This document shows positions 1 to 9,047 of a stretch of 64,000 bases of DNA, in pieces. The notes below the pieces were generated by a model. That model was given only the letters and a program-made list of their open reading frames with translations, did no database searches and was not told the origin of the DNA. The position numbers were made by a program, and so were the translations under genes. The DNA comes from Arthrobacter sp. SLBN-122 (GTDB taxonomy: Bacteria > Actinomycetota > Actinomycetes > Actinomycetales > Micrococcaceae), in NCBI RefSeq assembly GCF_006715165.1, contig NZ_VFMS01000001.1, positions 3,100,001 through 3,164,000 of the forward strand, read 5' to 3'. How positions within the stretch are numbered: the first letter of the stretch is position 1; every line of letters begins with the position of its first letter.

Positions 1-898
1 CGTGGTCAACGGACGTGCGCACCACGGGCAGGCCCACGGTGATGTTCACGCCGTTCTCCAGGCCCAGGACCTTCACCGGGCCGTGGCCCTGGTCGTGGTA
101 CTGGGCCACCACCAGGTCGAAGTCGCCGCGGCCGGCCAGGAAGAACAAGGTGTCCGCCGGGAGCGGGCCGAAGGCGTCGATGCCGTCCGCCTGGGCCTTC
201 TCGATGCCCGGCTGGATCTTCTCCGCCTCCTCGCCGTAGCCGAACAGGCCGTTCTCGCCCGCGTGCGGGTTGATGGCGCACACGGCGATCCGGGGGTTCT
301 CGATACCGGAGGCGCACAGCAGTTCATAGCCGCGCTTGATGGTCCGGTACACCAGGTCCCCGTTGATCTTGGCGATCGCATCGATCAGGCCGATGTGGGT
401 GGTGACGTGGATGACGCGCATCTTGGGCGCGGTGAGCATCATGGACACTTCCTCGGTGCCGGTCAGCTCGGCCAGGAGTTCTGTGTGGCCCGGGAACTTG
501 TGGCCGGCCGCGTGCAGCGCTGCCTTGTTCAGCGGCCCGGTGCAGATGGCGTCCACCTGGCGGTCCATGGCCAGCTGGACGGCCTTCTCGATGAAGAGGT
601 AGGAGCCGTGGCCAGCGGCGGCCGAGAGCTCGCCCCAGGCGAGGTCCTCCGGGATGCAGTCGATGTCCAGCACGTCGATGGTGCCCTCGTCGAACAGCGC
701 CTCGGAGGGCTCGGAGACCGGGCGGAGGGTCAGCGGGCTGGCGACGACGTCCGCGGCGAGCTGCAGCCGGCGGAGATCGCCGATGACCAGCATGCGCGCC
801 TTCGACCGGAGCTCCGCGTCAGCAAGGGCCTTGACGATGATTTCCGGGCCAATGCCGGCCGCATCGCCCATGGTGATGGCAACAATCGGGCGTCCCAT
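1..898 (-). CDS. PdxA2-type 4-phospho-acid-sugar dehydrogenase (partial, 3' end off window)
   Basis: About 299 residues are visible; the C-terminus lies beyond base 1. The PdxA family oxidises and decarboxylates phosphorylated four-carbon hydroxy acids (4-phosphohydroxythreonine in B6 synthesis, 4-phosphothreonate or 4-phosphoerythronate for PdxA2). Visible family motifs are the N-terminal ITMGDAAGIGPE, the GPLNKAALHAAGHKFPGHTE block around residues 121-140 with a metal-binding His near 138, and a second His in VTTHIGL. The ATG overlaps the upstream stop codon (TAATG), so it is translationally coupled to the DUF1537 kinase. That partnership is the known PdxA2/DUF1537 four-carbon acid-sugar pathway, so I favour catabolism over pyridoxine synthesis. 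The exact substrate isomer cannot be read from sequence. Confidence 0.88.
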   Translation of the reverse strand, partial: MGRPIVAITMGDAAGIGPEIIVKALADAELRSKARMLVIGDLRRLQLAADVVASPLTLRPVSEPSEALFDEGTIDVLDIDCIPEDLAWGELSAAAGHGSYLFIEKAVQLAMDRQVDAICTGPLNKAALHAAGHKFPGHTELLAELTGTEEVSMMLTAPKMRVIHVTTHIGLIDAIAKINGDLVYRTIKRGYELLCASGIENPRIAVCAINPHAGENGLFGYGEEAEKIQPGIEKAQADGIDAFGPLPADTLFFLAGRGDFDLVVAQYHDQGHGPVKVLGLENGVNITVGLPVVRTSVDH

Positions 899-2100
899 TA
901 TTTGATACTCATTTCAGTCGTGGTTCCAGTAAGAAATCGTGTAGTCCGGGCCAGCGTTCCGGCGTCCCCGAACGCGCCGGCCTTGGTGACCAGCAGGGGG
1001 AGGGGCTCGGGCAGCAGGCTCATCACGACGCCGGGTTCAATCTCCCCGAGGACCGTGAAGCTGCCGGCGCCGAGGGCTTTCAGGACGGCAGTTGCCGTTT
1101 CCCCGCCGGTGAGGACCAGGGCGTCGCAGTGCCCGATGCCCGCAGCGGTGGCTCGGGCCAAAGCCTCTGCCACAACGAGTGCCTGGGACTTGTCCACGGC
1201 GCCCATGGGGTCCGGCGTCAGCACGACGTCCGTCCGCGCCATCGCCTGGGCAACCAGGTCCGGAACGGCCGTGCCGTCGAGGGTGGCGTGGTCCAGGGTG
1301 ATGTGTTCGGCGCCGGCCGCCACCAGCGCATCGGTCTGCTGCCGCGCTAGGCCGGAGTAGCTGCCGATCACGGTCAGGGTCCGGCTGACGCGCCGTATCT
1401 GCGCATTTCGCGCAGCTGCAGCTTCTTGGCGGGGTGCGATGTGCCCTGCCAGGCCGCCGGAGCCGACCAGGAGCGCCGGAAAGTCCAGTAGCTCCGCAGC
1501 GGCGGCGATGGTTTGCAGGTTGTCATCGGAAGCGGCGTCCAGTACGACGGCGTCAATCCCGCGGTCCTGCACGTCCCGCAGGTGCCGCGCGAGTTCCTCA
1601 GGCTTGCGTCCGCTTGTTCCTGCGACTTCGGCGGTGAGGCCGCCGGCGGCAAGCGCCGCCGCGACGTCGCCGGCGTAGTTTCCTGCCGTGTGGGGGACAC
1701 CGTTGACGTGGACGATGCCGCCGAGGGTGGTCCGTCCCGTGCCCGGGAACGCCGGAGCCACCACCGCCATGCCCTTGCCGCGGCCCTGCGCCAGTCGGGC
1801 CAGTGTTGCCGCGACTTCCACGCCCACGTTGCCGCGCAGCAGTGAATCAATCTTCTTGAAGATCCGCCGGTGCTGACGCAGAGACTGTTCTACCGCCGTC
1901 GTCACCGCCTTGGCTGCTTCCGCCGGCGCCAGGTAGCGGCTCTCGGTGTTGATCGAAAGGATCTGGGCGTCGGGCCACTTGCTGTCGACGTCGAGAACGA
2001 CGGAACTGCTGTGCGTGGGCCCGTAGGCTGCGGCCGCATCCGCCGCTCCCGTCAGATCGTCGGCGATGATTGCCCAGCGCGTGGCTGCGGTGGTGTTCAT
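898..2100 (-). CDS. Four-carbon acid sugar kinase (DUF1537 family)
   Basis: 400 residues, full length for the family. It is expected to phosphorylate a four-carbon acid sugar (threonate or erythronate type) with ATP, giving the substrate for the adjoining PdxA2 dehydrogenase in the cytoplasm. The N-terminal substrate-binding signature [13 protein letters not shown] lies near residue 11, [12 protein letters not shown] near residue 80, and the C-terminal nucleotide-binding motif [11 protein letters not shown] in the last quarter. Its ATG overlaps the end of the upstream permease gene (ATGA type, 2097-2100) and its own stop overlaps the next ATG, so the three genes are one transcript. The pathway role rests on family knowledge plus context. 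Confidence 0.9.
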   Translation of the reverse strand: MNTTAATRWAIIADDLTGAADAAAAYGPTHSSSVVLDVDSKWPDAQILSINTESRYLAPAEAAKAVTTAVEQSLRQHRRIFKKIDSLLRGNVGVEVAATLARLAQGRGKGMAVVAPAFPGTGRTTLGGIVHVNGVPHTAGNYAGDVAAALAAGGLTAEVAGTSGRKPEELARHLRDVQDRGIDAVVLDAASDDNLQTIAAAAELLDFPALLVGSGGLAGHIAPRQEAAAARNAQIRRVSRTLTVIGSYSGLARQQTDALVAAGAEHITLDHATLDGTAVPDLVAQAMARTDVVLTPDPMGAVDKSQALVVAEALARATAAGIGHCDALVLTGGETATAVLKALGAGSFTVLGEIEPGVVMSLLPEPLPLLVTKAGAFGDAGTLARTTRFLTGTTTEMSIK

Positions 2101-3086
2101 ACTGCTCGGGACACCTCGGGAGTTTGCACGGTCTGCTTGGCTTTCAGGCGCTTAGCGTACCAAGCGACCATGAGGGGGCAGCCGATGGCGGTGACCACCA
2201 CGGAGGCGGCCACCAGCACGGTGGCGGGACCGGCCGCGGGAGCATATGTCGGGTTGGCTGCGGCCACCAGCATGGGAACGGTGGCTGCGTTGCCGGCGGT
2301 GGTGGCTGCGGCAAGGCCGGCAATGCCGGAGCCTCCGGTCAGCTTGTCTGCGAAGAAGAGCACGGCGCCGCCGGCGATCAGCACGAACAGGCCGAGCGCC
2401 ACTCCGAGCAGGCCTGCGTTGACTACCTGTCCCAGGTTCAGGCCGAAGCCAAGGGCGAGGGCGAAGAACGGGATCAGGACGGGGGCCGCGGAGGAGAGGA
2501 ACTTGCGCATGGCGGGGTCCAGGGCGCCGAGGATGGCGCCGAGGAGCAGGGGGATGATGGCACCCACCAGTGCCTGCCACGGGAAGGCGGAGAGGCCGGC
2601 GACGCCGAGGGTCACCATGGTCAGGAAGGGGCCGGATTCCAGCGTCATGACGGAGTACGCCGCCACGTCCTTGGGCTTGCCGTACTGGCCCATGAGGGCC
2701 ATGTACATGCCGCCGTTGGTGTCATTCAGCGCCGCCAGGATAGCCAGGACGGAAAGTCCCGAGAGGATCCCGCCGTCGATGGGAAGTTCACCCAGGAACC
2801 TGCCGGCGACGACGCCGATGATGATGGCGAACAGGACCTTGCTGCCGAAGAGGACGCCGCCCTTTTTCAGGATGTACGGGGTGGCCTTGATATCAATGCT
2901 CGCGCCCATGCAGACGTAGAAGACCGCGAGGATGGTGGTGCCGCCGGTGAAGAGCGCGCCGGTGAAGGAACCGAAGAATTTGGCGGAATCCGGTGCGAAG
3001 GTGCCGAGGATGGCGCCGATGAGCAGGGGGATCAGCATCATGCCGCCGGGAACTTTTTCCATGGTGGCCTTGATGGGGACAGACAT
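2097..3086 (-). CDS. kdgT: 2-keto-3-deoxygluconate permease family transporter (KdgT)
   Basis: 329 residues, nearly all hydrophobic with about ten predicted membrane segments, matching the KdgT proton-symporter family. The N-terminus ([20 protein letters not shown]) is typical. KdgT imports 2-keto-3-deoxygluconate in enterobacteria. Here the gene heads an operon with a DUF1537 kinase and PdxA2, so the cargo is more likely a four-carbon acid sugar; that is inference. The start is supported by a GAGG ribosome site seven bases upstream of ATG 3086. Two operator-like inverted repeats at 3161-3199 precede it. Confidence 0.87.
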   Translation of the reverse strand: MSVPIKATMEKVPGGMMLIPLLIGAILGTFAPDSAKFFGSFTGALFTGGTTILAVFYVCMGASIDIKATPYILKKGGVLFGSKVLFAIIIGVVAGRFLGELPIDGGILSGLSVLAILAALNDTNGGMYMALMGQYGKPKDVAAYSVMTLESGPFLTMVTLGVAGLSAFPWQALVGAIIPLLLGAILGALDPAMRKFLSSAAPVLIPFFALALGFGLNLGQVVNAGLLGVALGLFVLIAGGAVLFFADKLTGGSGIAGLAAATTAGNAATVPMLVAAANPTYAPAAGPATVLVAASVVVTAIGCPLMVAWYAKRLKAKQTVQTPEVSRAV

Positions 3087-3160
3087 GTTGCAACCTCATT
3101 GTTGTTGGGGGAGAGGGGCCGAGCACTTGGCTCGAAGCATGATGTAGATCATATGACGTG

Positions 3161-3199
3161 TTGCGCGTTAAGCGCAAGTAGTTGTGCGTGAAACGCGCA
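3161..3199. promoter_or_regulatory. Paired operator-like inverted repeats upstream of the kdgT operon
   Basis: 3161-3177 is TTGCGC-GTTAA-GCGCAA, a perfect 6-bp inverted repeat with a 5-nt spacer. 3183-3199 is TGTGCG-TGAAA-CGCGCA, the same geometry with one mismatch. Centres are 22 bp apart (two helical turns), so two dimers would bind on one face. This fits a catabolic repressor (GntR, DeoR or LacI type) acting on the acid-sugar operon. No regulator gene adjoins it inside the window. Confidence 0.55.
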
Positions 3200-3287
3200 G
3201 GGTCGCTTCCGGTGGGGTGGGTCAGCAGGAGGACTGGCACGGTGGCAGCCGGCGGCAGAAGAAGTGACCGTCTGTAAGGATGGACCC

Positions 3288-3782
3288 ATGAACCAGGGCA
3301 GCATCCGCCAACACCAGGAATCCGTCACGGTCGAAGCATCAGCCGAGACACTTTACGACTTGGTCTCCGACATCACCCGGACCGGTGAATGGAGCCCGGT
3401 GTGTACTTCGTGCTGGTGGGACGACGAGGACACCCCCGGCCACGTCGGCGCCTGGTTCACCGGGCGCAACGAGCTCCCGCACCGGACCTGGGAAACCCGC
3501 TCCCAGGTGGTGGCTGCCGAGCGCGGCCGCGAGTTCGCCTGGGTGGTGGGCGGCAAATTTGTCCGCTGGGGCTTCACCCTCACCCCGTCAGACTCAGGCA
3601 CCACCCTCACCGAGTCCTGGGAATTCCTGCCGGACGGGATAGCGATGTTCGGGGAGAAGTACGGTGCTGAGGCTGACGCGCAGATCGCCGAACGCACCCG
3701 GCAGGCGCTGGACGGCATCCCGAAAACGCTCGCCGCGATCAAGCGGATCGCTGAGGGACAAGGGCAGACCCGCAAAGGGTGA
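3288..3782 (+). CDS. SRPBCC family (polyketide cyclase/dehydrase-like) protein
   Basis: 164 residues from ATG 3288, chosen because AAGGA lies seven bases upstream; an in-frame GTG at 3264 would add eight residues. The SRPBCC fold is a small hydrophobic-cavity domain used for lipid or aromatic ligand binding. The sequence shows the usual opening (VTVEASAETLYDLVSDITR), the central WTETRS-like strand region and a C-terminal helix with AIKRIAEG. Members of this type in actinobacteria have no defined substrate. It stands alone between the acid-sugar operon and a lipoprotein gene. Confidence 0.8.
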   Translation: MNQGSIRQHQESVTVEASAETLYDLVSDITRTGEWSPVCTSCWWDDEDTPGHVGAWFTGRNELPHRTWETRSQVVAAERGREFAWVVGGKFVRWGFTLTPSDSGTTLTESWEFLPDGIAMFGEKYGAEADAQIAERTRQALDGIPKTLAAIKRIAEGQGQTRKG

Positions 3783-3968
3783 TGCCGCAGGCGGGATGCG
3801 TGCCCGCCACCATGACTGTCGGCCCCACCCCCAAACCCCCCTCCTTCTGGATTCACAGCGCCCCGCCCTTGACAGCCGGTCCGGCCCGTTAGGAGGATCA
3901 AGGTGCCGGCGTGCGTGACTGTTCCACGTACGCCGACCTGCGGTTCTGCTGCTGAAAGGGGATATGGG

Positions 3969-4961
3969 ATGCGGTCAGCACTCCCTGGTGAAAAACCCTT
4001 CCGGCGCGTGGCCGCAGTTTCCGTAGCCCTGCTGGTGCTCCTTGCCACGGCCTGCACGCCGAAGCCGCCCGAGCCCCCTCCCGCTCCCGATGTCCATATC
4101 GCCGCAGTGGGCGACATGAACCCGGCCGACAACGCTGACCCCGAAACCCCGTCCGGCAGGAACGCCACGTTGATCGCCAAACTCGTGGAGAAGAACGAGA
4201 TTGACGCCTTCCTGGGGCTGGGGGACTTCCAGTACGAGACCGGCTACTGCGACAACTACGTGAACACGTGGGCGAAGTTGTGGGGCGGCACCATGCCCAA
4301 GCTGTACTGGGTGTCCGCCCCAAACCATGACTGGGAGCCTGGCCGCAACGAAGACCTGGCGAAGTTCATGAACGGCCAATGCAAAGGCTCCACGGAGAAA
4401 GCTGCCATCAACCAGGAGCGCGGGTTCATCCCGAATGGGGAACCGTACTCCAAGGACTTCGGAAACTGGCACTTCGCGTTCCTATCGTCCGCGCTCTGGC
4501 GGTACGACGAAAAAGAGGCTTCGGATGCCACCAAGTGGCTGGACAAGGACCTCGCCGCCGCCCAAAAGGCGGGCAAGCACCTGGCGGTGGTCTACCACGA
4601 GCCGTATTTCACCTCCGATACGGAGGAGCATGGGCGGGCTGATTACCAGAAACCGTGGATCGACGTGATGTGGAAGTACCGGGTCCGGCTGACCCTGTCC
4701 GGGTCGCAGCACAACTACGAACGGTCCTGCCCCGTGAACAACGCGGACAAATGCGTCGATGACGGGATGACGGCGTTCCAGGTTTCCACTGGAGGCATCG
4801 ATACGCGCCCCTTCACCAGCAAGCCGCGGTACATCGCCAAGCGGTTCAGCGACACCCGCGGGTTCCTCCGGCTGACGCTGCACGGCGACGGGTCCTTCGA
4901 CTGGAACTTCGTTCCCACTACGGGGTCCAGCACGGACTCGGGCAAACGCTCCGCACCCTAG
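3969..4961 (+). CDS. Metallophosphoesterase-like lipoprotein
   Basis: 330 residues from ATG 3969 (AAAGGGG seven bases upstream). The N-terminus has a signal peptide ending in LLATAC, a plausible lipobox, so it is probably a membrane-anchored extracytoplasmic protein. Calcineurin-type metal-ligand blocks appear in order: AVGDMNP, GLGDFQYETG, the Asn-His pair in APNHDWE, a His in VVYHEPYF and the SGSQHNYERS block that replaces the usual GHxH. This layout resembles purple acid phosphatase/alkaline phosphatase domains. The substrate is unknown; phosphate scavenging is a reasonable guess. A run of proline-rich residues follows the lipid-anchored Cys as a linker. Confidence 0.78.
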   Translation: MRSALPGEKPFRRVAAVSVALLVLLATACTPKPPEPPPAPDVHIAAVGDMNPADNADPETPSGRNATLIAKLVEKNEIDAFLGLGDFQYETGYCDNYVNTWAKLWGGTMPKLYWVSAPNHDWEPGRNEDLAKFMNGQCKGSTEKAAINQERGFIPNGEPYSKDFGNWHFAFLSSALWRYDEKEASDATKWLDKDLAAAQKAGKHLAVVYHEPYFTSDTEEHGRADYQKPWIDVMWKYRVRLTLSGSQHNYERSCPVNNADKCVDDGMTAFQVSTGGIDTRPFTSKPRYIAKRFSDTRGFLRLTLHGDGSFDWNFVPTTGSSTDSGKRSAP

Positions 4962-5056
4962 AGTCGCGGCCGGAGCTCTCGCCGTCCCTGCCCACAAATG
5001 ACAACGACGACGGCGAACCGGGCTTGGGAGCGCCCCCGCAGCAGCATCGTGGTCCG

Positions 5057-5698
5057 CTACGTCGTCCGGACAAGAGCGGCGATCCAGGTGGCGGCGAGCC
5101 AGTCCGAGAACCTCTCGTCGTTCCATCCGCGTTGCCCCACGAGCTGGGCCCACAGGGTGCCGTCCATGGTCGCGTACACCACGTCCCTGCATTCCTCTTC
5201 GCTGACGCCGAGCTGTCCGGTCGCGGCCGCGGCGTGGGCGTAGCGGGTGGCCACGTCCAGCCGCCGGTCAGTCCACTCGGCCAGCATGGCGGCGGCGTCG
5301 GGCTCGCTCGCAGCAGCTCCGGCAAGGGCGTCGAGGAGCGGAAAGATGCGGCGGTTGCTCGCCGTCACGAACACAGCATGCCGGCGGATCCTGTTCGGCA
5401 GGTCCGGCTCGGCCAGGATTGACTGCATCTCCTCACGGTCATACAGGGTCACGTCCGCTTCGTCCCCGCGGAAATCGACGTACCAAACGTGCCTCAGCAG
5501 CGATGCTTTGGTACCGAACGCGGCGTACACGGTCTCGACAGAGACTCCCGCGCGCTCGGCCACCTGCTTGATTGTGGTCTGGCCGTACCCCTGGGCAATG
5601 AAGAGTTCGTTCGCCGCCGCGATGATGCTCCGCCGTGTTTCGGCAGCCTGCTCCTGGCGGCGACGGGAATCGTACTGCCTCTTGATCTTCCGTTCCAT
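5057..5698 (-). CDS. TetR family transcriptional regulator
   Basis: 213 residues from ATG 5698. The N-terminal HTH is clear (RRSIIAAANELFIAQGYGQ followed by TIKQVAERAGVSVETVYAAF) and a variable ligand-binding domain follows. A perfect TATAAT box at 5706-5711 (minus strand) sits exactly seven bases before this ATG, so the mRNA is probably leaderless; an ATG nine bases further upstream is less likely. It is divergent from a SnoaL-like gene, with an inverted repeat at 5712-5728 between them in the -35/-10 spacer region, which would allow autorepression. Confidence 0.88.
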   Translation of the reverse strand: MERKIKRQYDSRRRQEQAAETRRSIIAAANELFIAQGYGQTTIKQVAERAGVSVETVYAAFGTKASLLRHVWYVDFRGDEADVTLYDREEMQSILAEPDLPNRIRRHAVFVTASNRRIFPLLDALAGAAASEPDAAAMLAEWTDRRLDVATRYAHAAAATGQLGVSEEECRDVVYATMDGTLWAQLVGQRGWNDERFSDWLAATWIAALVRTT

Positions 5699-5711
5699 TG
5701 AATGCATTATA

Positions 5712-5728
5712 ACTGTATTAAAAACAGT
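5712..5728. promoter_or_regulatory. Probable TetR operator (inverted repeat)
   Basis: Arms ACTGTATT and AAAACAGT around a central A match at 7 of 8 positions. It lies between the divergent TetR and SnoaL-like genes, immediately upstream of the TATAAT of the tetR promoter (5706-5711, minus strand). This is the expected place for a local TetR dimer to control both genes. Confidence 0.6.
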
Positions 5729-5749
5729 CTGGCTGTAATGGAGTTGGCC

Positions 5750-6196
5750 ATGTCAACCGAAACGGATGCATTCCTTGCCGAAATGATTCCCAAGCAGCGA
5801 GCGGCGGACGGTGCGATCCACGAGGGCGACGCCGCTCCGCGCCTCGCCCTGTGGTCGCGGAACGATCCTGTAACGCTCTTCGGCGCGCAGCTCAGCGGCT
5901 CCGGCTGGGACGAGTTGGAGCCGGTGTTCCACAACGTGGCCTCCTGGTTCACCCATGCCGACTCCTTCGACCTTGAAATCATCGCTGCCGGAGCAAGCGG
6001 CGACCTCGCCTACACCGTGGGCTACGAGCACACCTCCACAACCGTGGAGGGGACGCCACGGCAGTACACCTTGCGGGTGACCCACATTTACCGCCGCGAA
6101 GACGGCGAATGGCGGATTGTGCACCGGCACGCGGACTACCCGCCAGGGGAGGCCCCTGTCCCCTTCCCTGACGCCGCGACGGGTGTGAGCGGTTGA
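5750..6196 (+). CDS. SnoaL/NTF2-like (DUF4440-type) small protein
   Basis: 148 residues from ATG 5750, chosen for the GGAG six bases upstream. It has the cone-shaped NTF2/SnoaL fold pattern: a helical start (TDAFLAEMIPKQRAADGAI), a central segment with DELEPVFHNVASWF, and C-terminal strands ending in the characteristic DGEWRIVHRHAD. Proteins of this class are isomerases, cyclases or ligand binders of unknown substrate. The divergent TetR gene is the likely regulator. A truncated copy of its N-terminus follows at 6209-6265. Confidence 0.8.
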   Translation: MSTETDAFLAEMIPKQRAADGAIHEGDAAPRLALWSRNDPVTLFGAQLSGSGWDELEPVFHNVASWFTHADSFDLEIIAAGASGDLAYTVGYEHTSTTVEGTPRQYTLRVTHIYRREDGEWRIVHRHADYPPGEAPVPFPDAATGVSG

Positions 6197-6208
6197 GCGC
6201 GGACGGAC

Positions 6209-6265
6209 ATGCAAGAGGAGACGGCAGCCTTCCTGGCCGAGATCCTGCCAAAGCAGCTTCTTTGA
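6209..6265 (+). pseudogene. Truncated duplicate of the SnoaL-like gene start
   Basis: An 18-codon frame reads MQEETAAFLAEILPKQLL then stop. It aligns to the first residues of the intact neighbour (MSTETDAFLAEMIPKQ), matching across the FLAE-I/L-PKQ core. It begins only 13 bases after the neighbour's stop codon. The simplest reading is the remnant of a tandem paralogue lost after the first 16 codons. It could also be translated as a tiny peptide, but nothing supports a function. Confidence 0.6.
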
Positions 6266-6397
6266 AGGCGTCGGTTCAACGGAACGCACGACGCCGGCAC
6301 TCGCCTTAGCGGGTTCGCCCGGCCTGACGCCCGGGTCCTCCGGATACCTGCCGTTGGCCCCTATGCAGGTGTTACTGGTGGGGCGCAGGATAACGGA

Positions 6398-7675
6398 ATG
6401 AAAAGAACAGTTCTGGCAGGTCTCGCAACGGTCGTGATGGTGCTCGGCGCCGCCACGGCCGTTGTGCCCGGCAACGCTGCCGCATCATCCTCGCCCGCAT
6501 CTTCGTTTCCCGTACCCGGACAGATCATGGTCAAGTTCCATGACAACGCCGCGGCCCGCGGTGTCCTCGGCCGGCATGGCCTCAACGACGGCCCGGCCAT
6601 CGGCAGCACGGGCGCGCACCTGATTACAGTGCCGGCCGGCAAGGAGCTCCAACTCATTGGGGCGTTGAGCCGCAATCCGGCGGTGGAGTACGCCGAACCG
6701 GATGAACTCGTCACGGCTGCCTCAAATGACGAGTACTTCCGCCGCCAATACGCCCTGCAAAACGTGGGCCAGGAGTTTACGAACACGGCCGGCAACAAAA
6801 CCGTGGCGGCGGGCACTGATAACGCTGACGTGGACGCCGTCGAAGCCTGGACCGTGACCACCGGCGGCGGGACACGGGTTGCCATCATCGATTCCGGTGT
6901 CGCCATCAACCACCCGGACATCTCGTCGAAGGTTGTTGAACGGGCCAACTTCAGCGGCAAAGACATCGTTGTGGATGAGGACTACGACAGGTACGGCCAC
7001 GGCACCCACGTGGCCGGCATCGTTGCCGCCGCCCGGGACAACACCATTGGCGTTGCAGGTGTGTGCCCGGACTGCATCATCCTGGACGCAAAGGTGCTCA
7101 ACGACAGTGGGTCCGGCTCCAGTTCAGGCATTGCCAACGGCATCAACTGGGCCGTTAAGAGGGGGGCGAAGGTGATCAACATGAGCCTCGGGCTGCGCGT
7201 TTCCTCACGGACCCTCGAAACTGCCGTCAACGACGCCTGGAATGCGGGAGTGGTGATTGTTGCCGCTGCCGGCAACGCGGGCACCCAGGCCCAGGTCTAT
7301 CCGGGCGCGTACCCCAACGTCATTGCGGTCGCCGCCACGGACAACAATGATGTGAAGGCATCGTTCTCCACCTACGGAAAATGGGTGGATGTTGCCGCGC
7401 CCGGCGTGGGCGTTTACTCGACCTTCCCCACCTACCCGTTCACCCTGGGAGGCCAGAACGGCCGGTCCACGGGCTATGACATAGAGACCGGGACGTCCAT
7501 GGCATCACCTATAGTCGCGGCAACTGCCGCATTGGTATGGAACACAGCGGCCGGGACGTCCAACATCGAAGTTCGCAAAAAGATCGAATCTACGGCCAAC
7601 CCGATCAAGGGCACGGGCACCTACTGGAAGTACGGCCGGGTGGACGCCTGCAGGGCGGTGGGCTGCACAAAGTAA
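6398..7675 (+). CDS. Secreted subtilisin-like serine protease (S8)
   Basis: 425 residues with a Sec signal peptide, an I9/fervidolysin-type propeptide (roughly residues 40-105, ending VEYAEPDE) and an S8 catalytic domain. The triad is visible: Asp165 in VAIIDSGV, His201 in GHGTHVAG and Ser367 in GTSMASP, plus the oxyanion Asn in AAAGNAGT. AGGA lies seven bases before ATG 6398. It ends soon after the catalytic domain with no anchor, so it is probably released. A close paralogue lies at 15255-16526. Confidence 0.93.
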   Translation: MKRTVLAGLATVVMVLGAATAVVPGNAAASSSPASSFPVPGQIMVKFHDNAAARGVLGRHGLNDGPAIGSTGAHLITVPAGKELQLIGALSRNPAVEYAEPDELVTAASNDEYFRRQYALQNVGQEFTNTAGNKTVAAGTDNADVDAVEAWTVTTGGGTRVAIIDSGVAINHPDISSKVVERANFSGKDIVVDEDYDRYGHGTHVAGIVAAARDNTIGVAGVCPDCIILDAKVLNDSGSGSSSGIANGINWAVKRGAKVINMSLGLRVSSRTLETAVNDAWNAGVVIVAAAGNAGTQAQVYPGAYPNVIAVAATDNNDVKASFSTYGKWVDVAAPGVGVYSTFPTYPFTLGGQNGRSTGYDIETGTSMASPIVAATAALVWNTAAGTSNIEVRKKIESTANPIKGTGTYWKYGRVDACRAVGCTK

Positions 7676-7682
7676 CCTTCCG

Positions 7683-7983
7683 GAGCGCCTGAAAATCAGT
7701 GGCAAGGACCGCAAGTACCTGCCGGTGTACGGGTACCAGGCAGTGACGCTGCTGACCAACAGCGGCAAGTTGCAGCTCGCAGCAAACCCGGAATCACTGG
7801 ACAAACTCGCGGAAGCTGTGGCGTCTGGCCCTGCACAGCCAGCATCATGAAGGAGCGTTAAACCTACGTGGCATCTTGCCGGAGACCCGCAGCAAGGTGT
7901 TCAGTTCGATCATGCAGCGACCCGCCACGGGGCCCGAAGGCGCCGAGCCTCCGGCATCCAAAGAGGCAGCAGACGAAGGCTAA
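7683..7983 (+). pseudogene. Coding-like relic, frameshifted, no start
   Basis: Two stretches look like protein but lack a start codon and are in different frames. The first (7683-7850) reads through motifs such as KYLPVYGYQAVTLLTNSGK and ends at a TGA. The second (about 7849-7983) contains LPETRSKVFSSIMQRP and ends at a TAA. Residue composition and codon use resemble real genes more than shadow frames. I read this as the decayed 3' portion of a lost gene; the family is not recognised. Confidence 0.35.
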
Positions 7984-7993
7984 ACAGGATCAC

Positions 7994-8237
7994 CTACTGG
8001 TCGTTGCCGTTCGTGTTCATTTTTGGAGTGGAGTGACTGGTGGGGCCACACCGGGCGTAGGACTTCCGCCAGGTTCCTACCGGCTGCGTGGCGCCAGCGC
8101 ACAGTTCCCACATGGCGGCGGTGGGAATGGTTACCTCGCTGCCAGGTTCTACCCAGTCGTTCGGGCCCGACTTCTCGTAGATGTAGCTCAGGTTGTAGGC
8201 GGCGGAGACGAGGGGCGCGGGCAGGTGGCCAAGAAGA
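7994..8237 (-). pseudogene. Coding-like C-terminal fragment downstream of the GH25-like gene
   Basis: After the GH25-like stop codon another minus-strand frame stays open to a TAG at 7994. It reads plausibly as protein, with segments such as SAAYNLSYIYEKSGPNDW and AAMWELCAGATQPVGTW. There is no ribosome site and no start of its own. It may be the tail of a lost gene, or of a longer secreted protein separated from the hydrolase by a frameshift. The fold is not recognised. Confidence 0.35.
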
Positions 8238-9047
8238 TCAGATGCAGGAGTAGTCGTAGTCGAAGGTGCCCGAGACATACTGCGTGAGGGTAACTTTCCC
8301 TCCACCGGTCAGCGGAGCTTCCGAACACATCCGCTTCGCGGCAGTCAGGGACCTGCCTCCGGCCAGCCAGCTATTCACTGTATAGAGCGGGCTCGAGGCA
8401 GGGACCGTGCCTGCGATCTGCGACCATTGGCTCGCCGTGGAGTACAGCCCGGTTGTCGCGCCGATGGACGTGAAGTACGCCATCATCCCTTCCAGGTCGG
8501 CGCGGTTGGCCGTCTTGTCTGCTGACCAGCTGTTCCCGGTTTCGACATCGAGCCACCAGGTGTAGGTGCCGGGATTGCTGACGCCCCGAATGTTGGCATC
8601 GTCGTGCGCTTTGGCGTAGCCATACATGTATGAGCACGCGGGCCCGAAGTCTCCGCTGCTGCACTTGCCGTACGGGTTCGTCACAGTCTTACCGCCATAG
8701 GTGTTGCTGGTTGGCCACCAGGAGCCTGCGGATCCTGGATTGGCGGTGTTCACGTACAGAGCCACCTTGGGCTGTCCCGTCCCGCCTGTGGACGAAGCAG
8801 CCCAGGACAGCTCCCAATCCAGACAGGGATTGGTGGTGTTCGCCAGCCCTTTGTTAACGCCCACGATCCCGAAGGCTTGACCGTTCGGCAGCGATTTGTT
8901 GCACTGCGGCCAGGAAACGTCATTGCCTGTTCCGCCGGTGGCGGCGACAGCTTCCGCCGGGACAGTGCACAGCATCAGGAACATGGCTAGGACCCCTGCC
9001 AGGGGAAGGCGGGACCGGAATGACCACGTGCTGCGGAAGGTGTCCAC
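8238..9047 (-). CDS. Secreted GH25/DUF1906-like glycoside hydrolase domain protein
   Basis: 269 residues. A signal peptide (hydrophobic PLAGVLAMFLMLCTV, Ala-rich cleavage region near residue 35) precedes a single TIM-barrel-like domain. GH25-type cues are DVSWPQC near residue 43, an acidic pair in WWLDVETGNSW, and the closing LTQYVSGTFDYDYSC. GH25 enzymes cleave peptidoglycan glycan strands; DUF1906 relatives are less well characterised. Four or more cysteines suggest disulfides. A candidate promoter lies upstream on the minus strand: TTGACC at 9107-9112, CATGCT at 9083-9088, 18-bp spacer. Confidence 0.75.
   Translation of the reverse strand: MDTFRSTWSFRSRLPLAGVLAMFLMLCTVPAEAVAATGGTGNDVSWPQCNKSLPNGQAFGIVGVNKGLANTTNPCLDWELSWAASSTGGTGQPKVALYVNTANPGSAGSWWPTSNTYGGKTVTNPYGKCSSGDFGPACSYMYGYAKAHDDANIRGVSNPGTYTWWLDVETGNSWSADKTANRADLEGMMAYFTSIGATTGLYSTASQWSQIAGTVPASSPLYTVNSWLAGGRSLTAAKRMCSEAPLTGGGKVTLTQYVSGTFDYDYSCI

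Noticed and set aside
2..1360. Long plus-strand open frame opposite pdxA2 and the DUF1537 kinase
   Set aside because: It is the antisense shadow of two clear genes in high-GC DNA; its composition (His, Gly, Arg, Val) is typical of such shadows.
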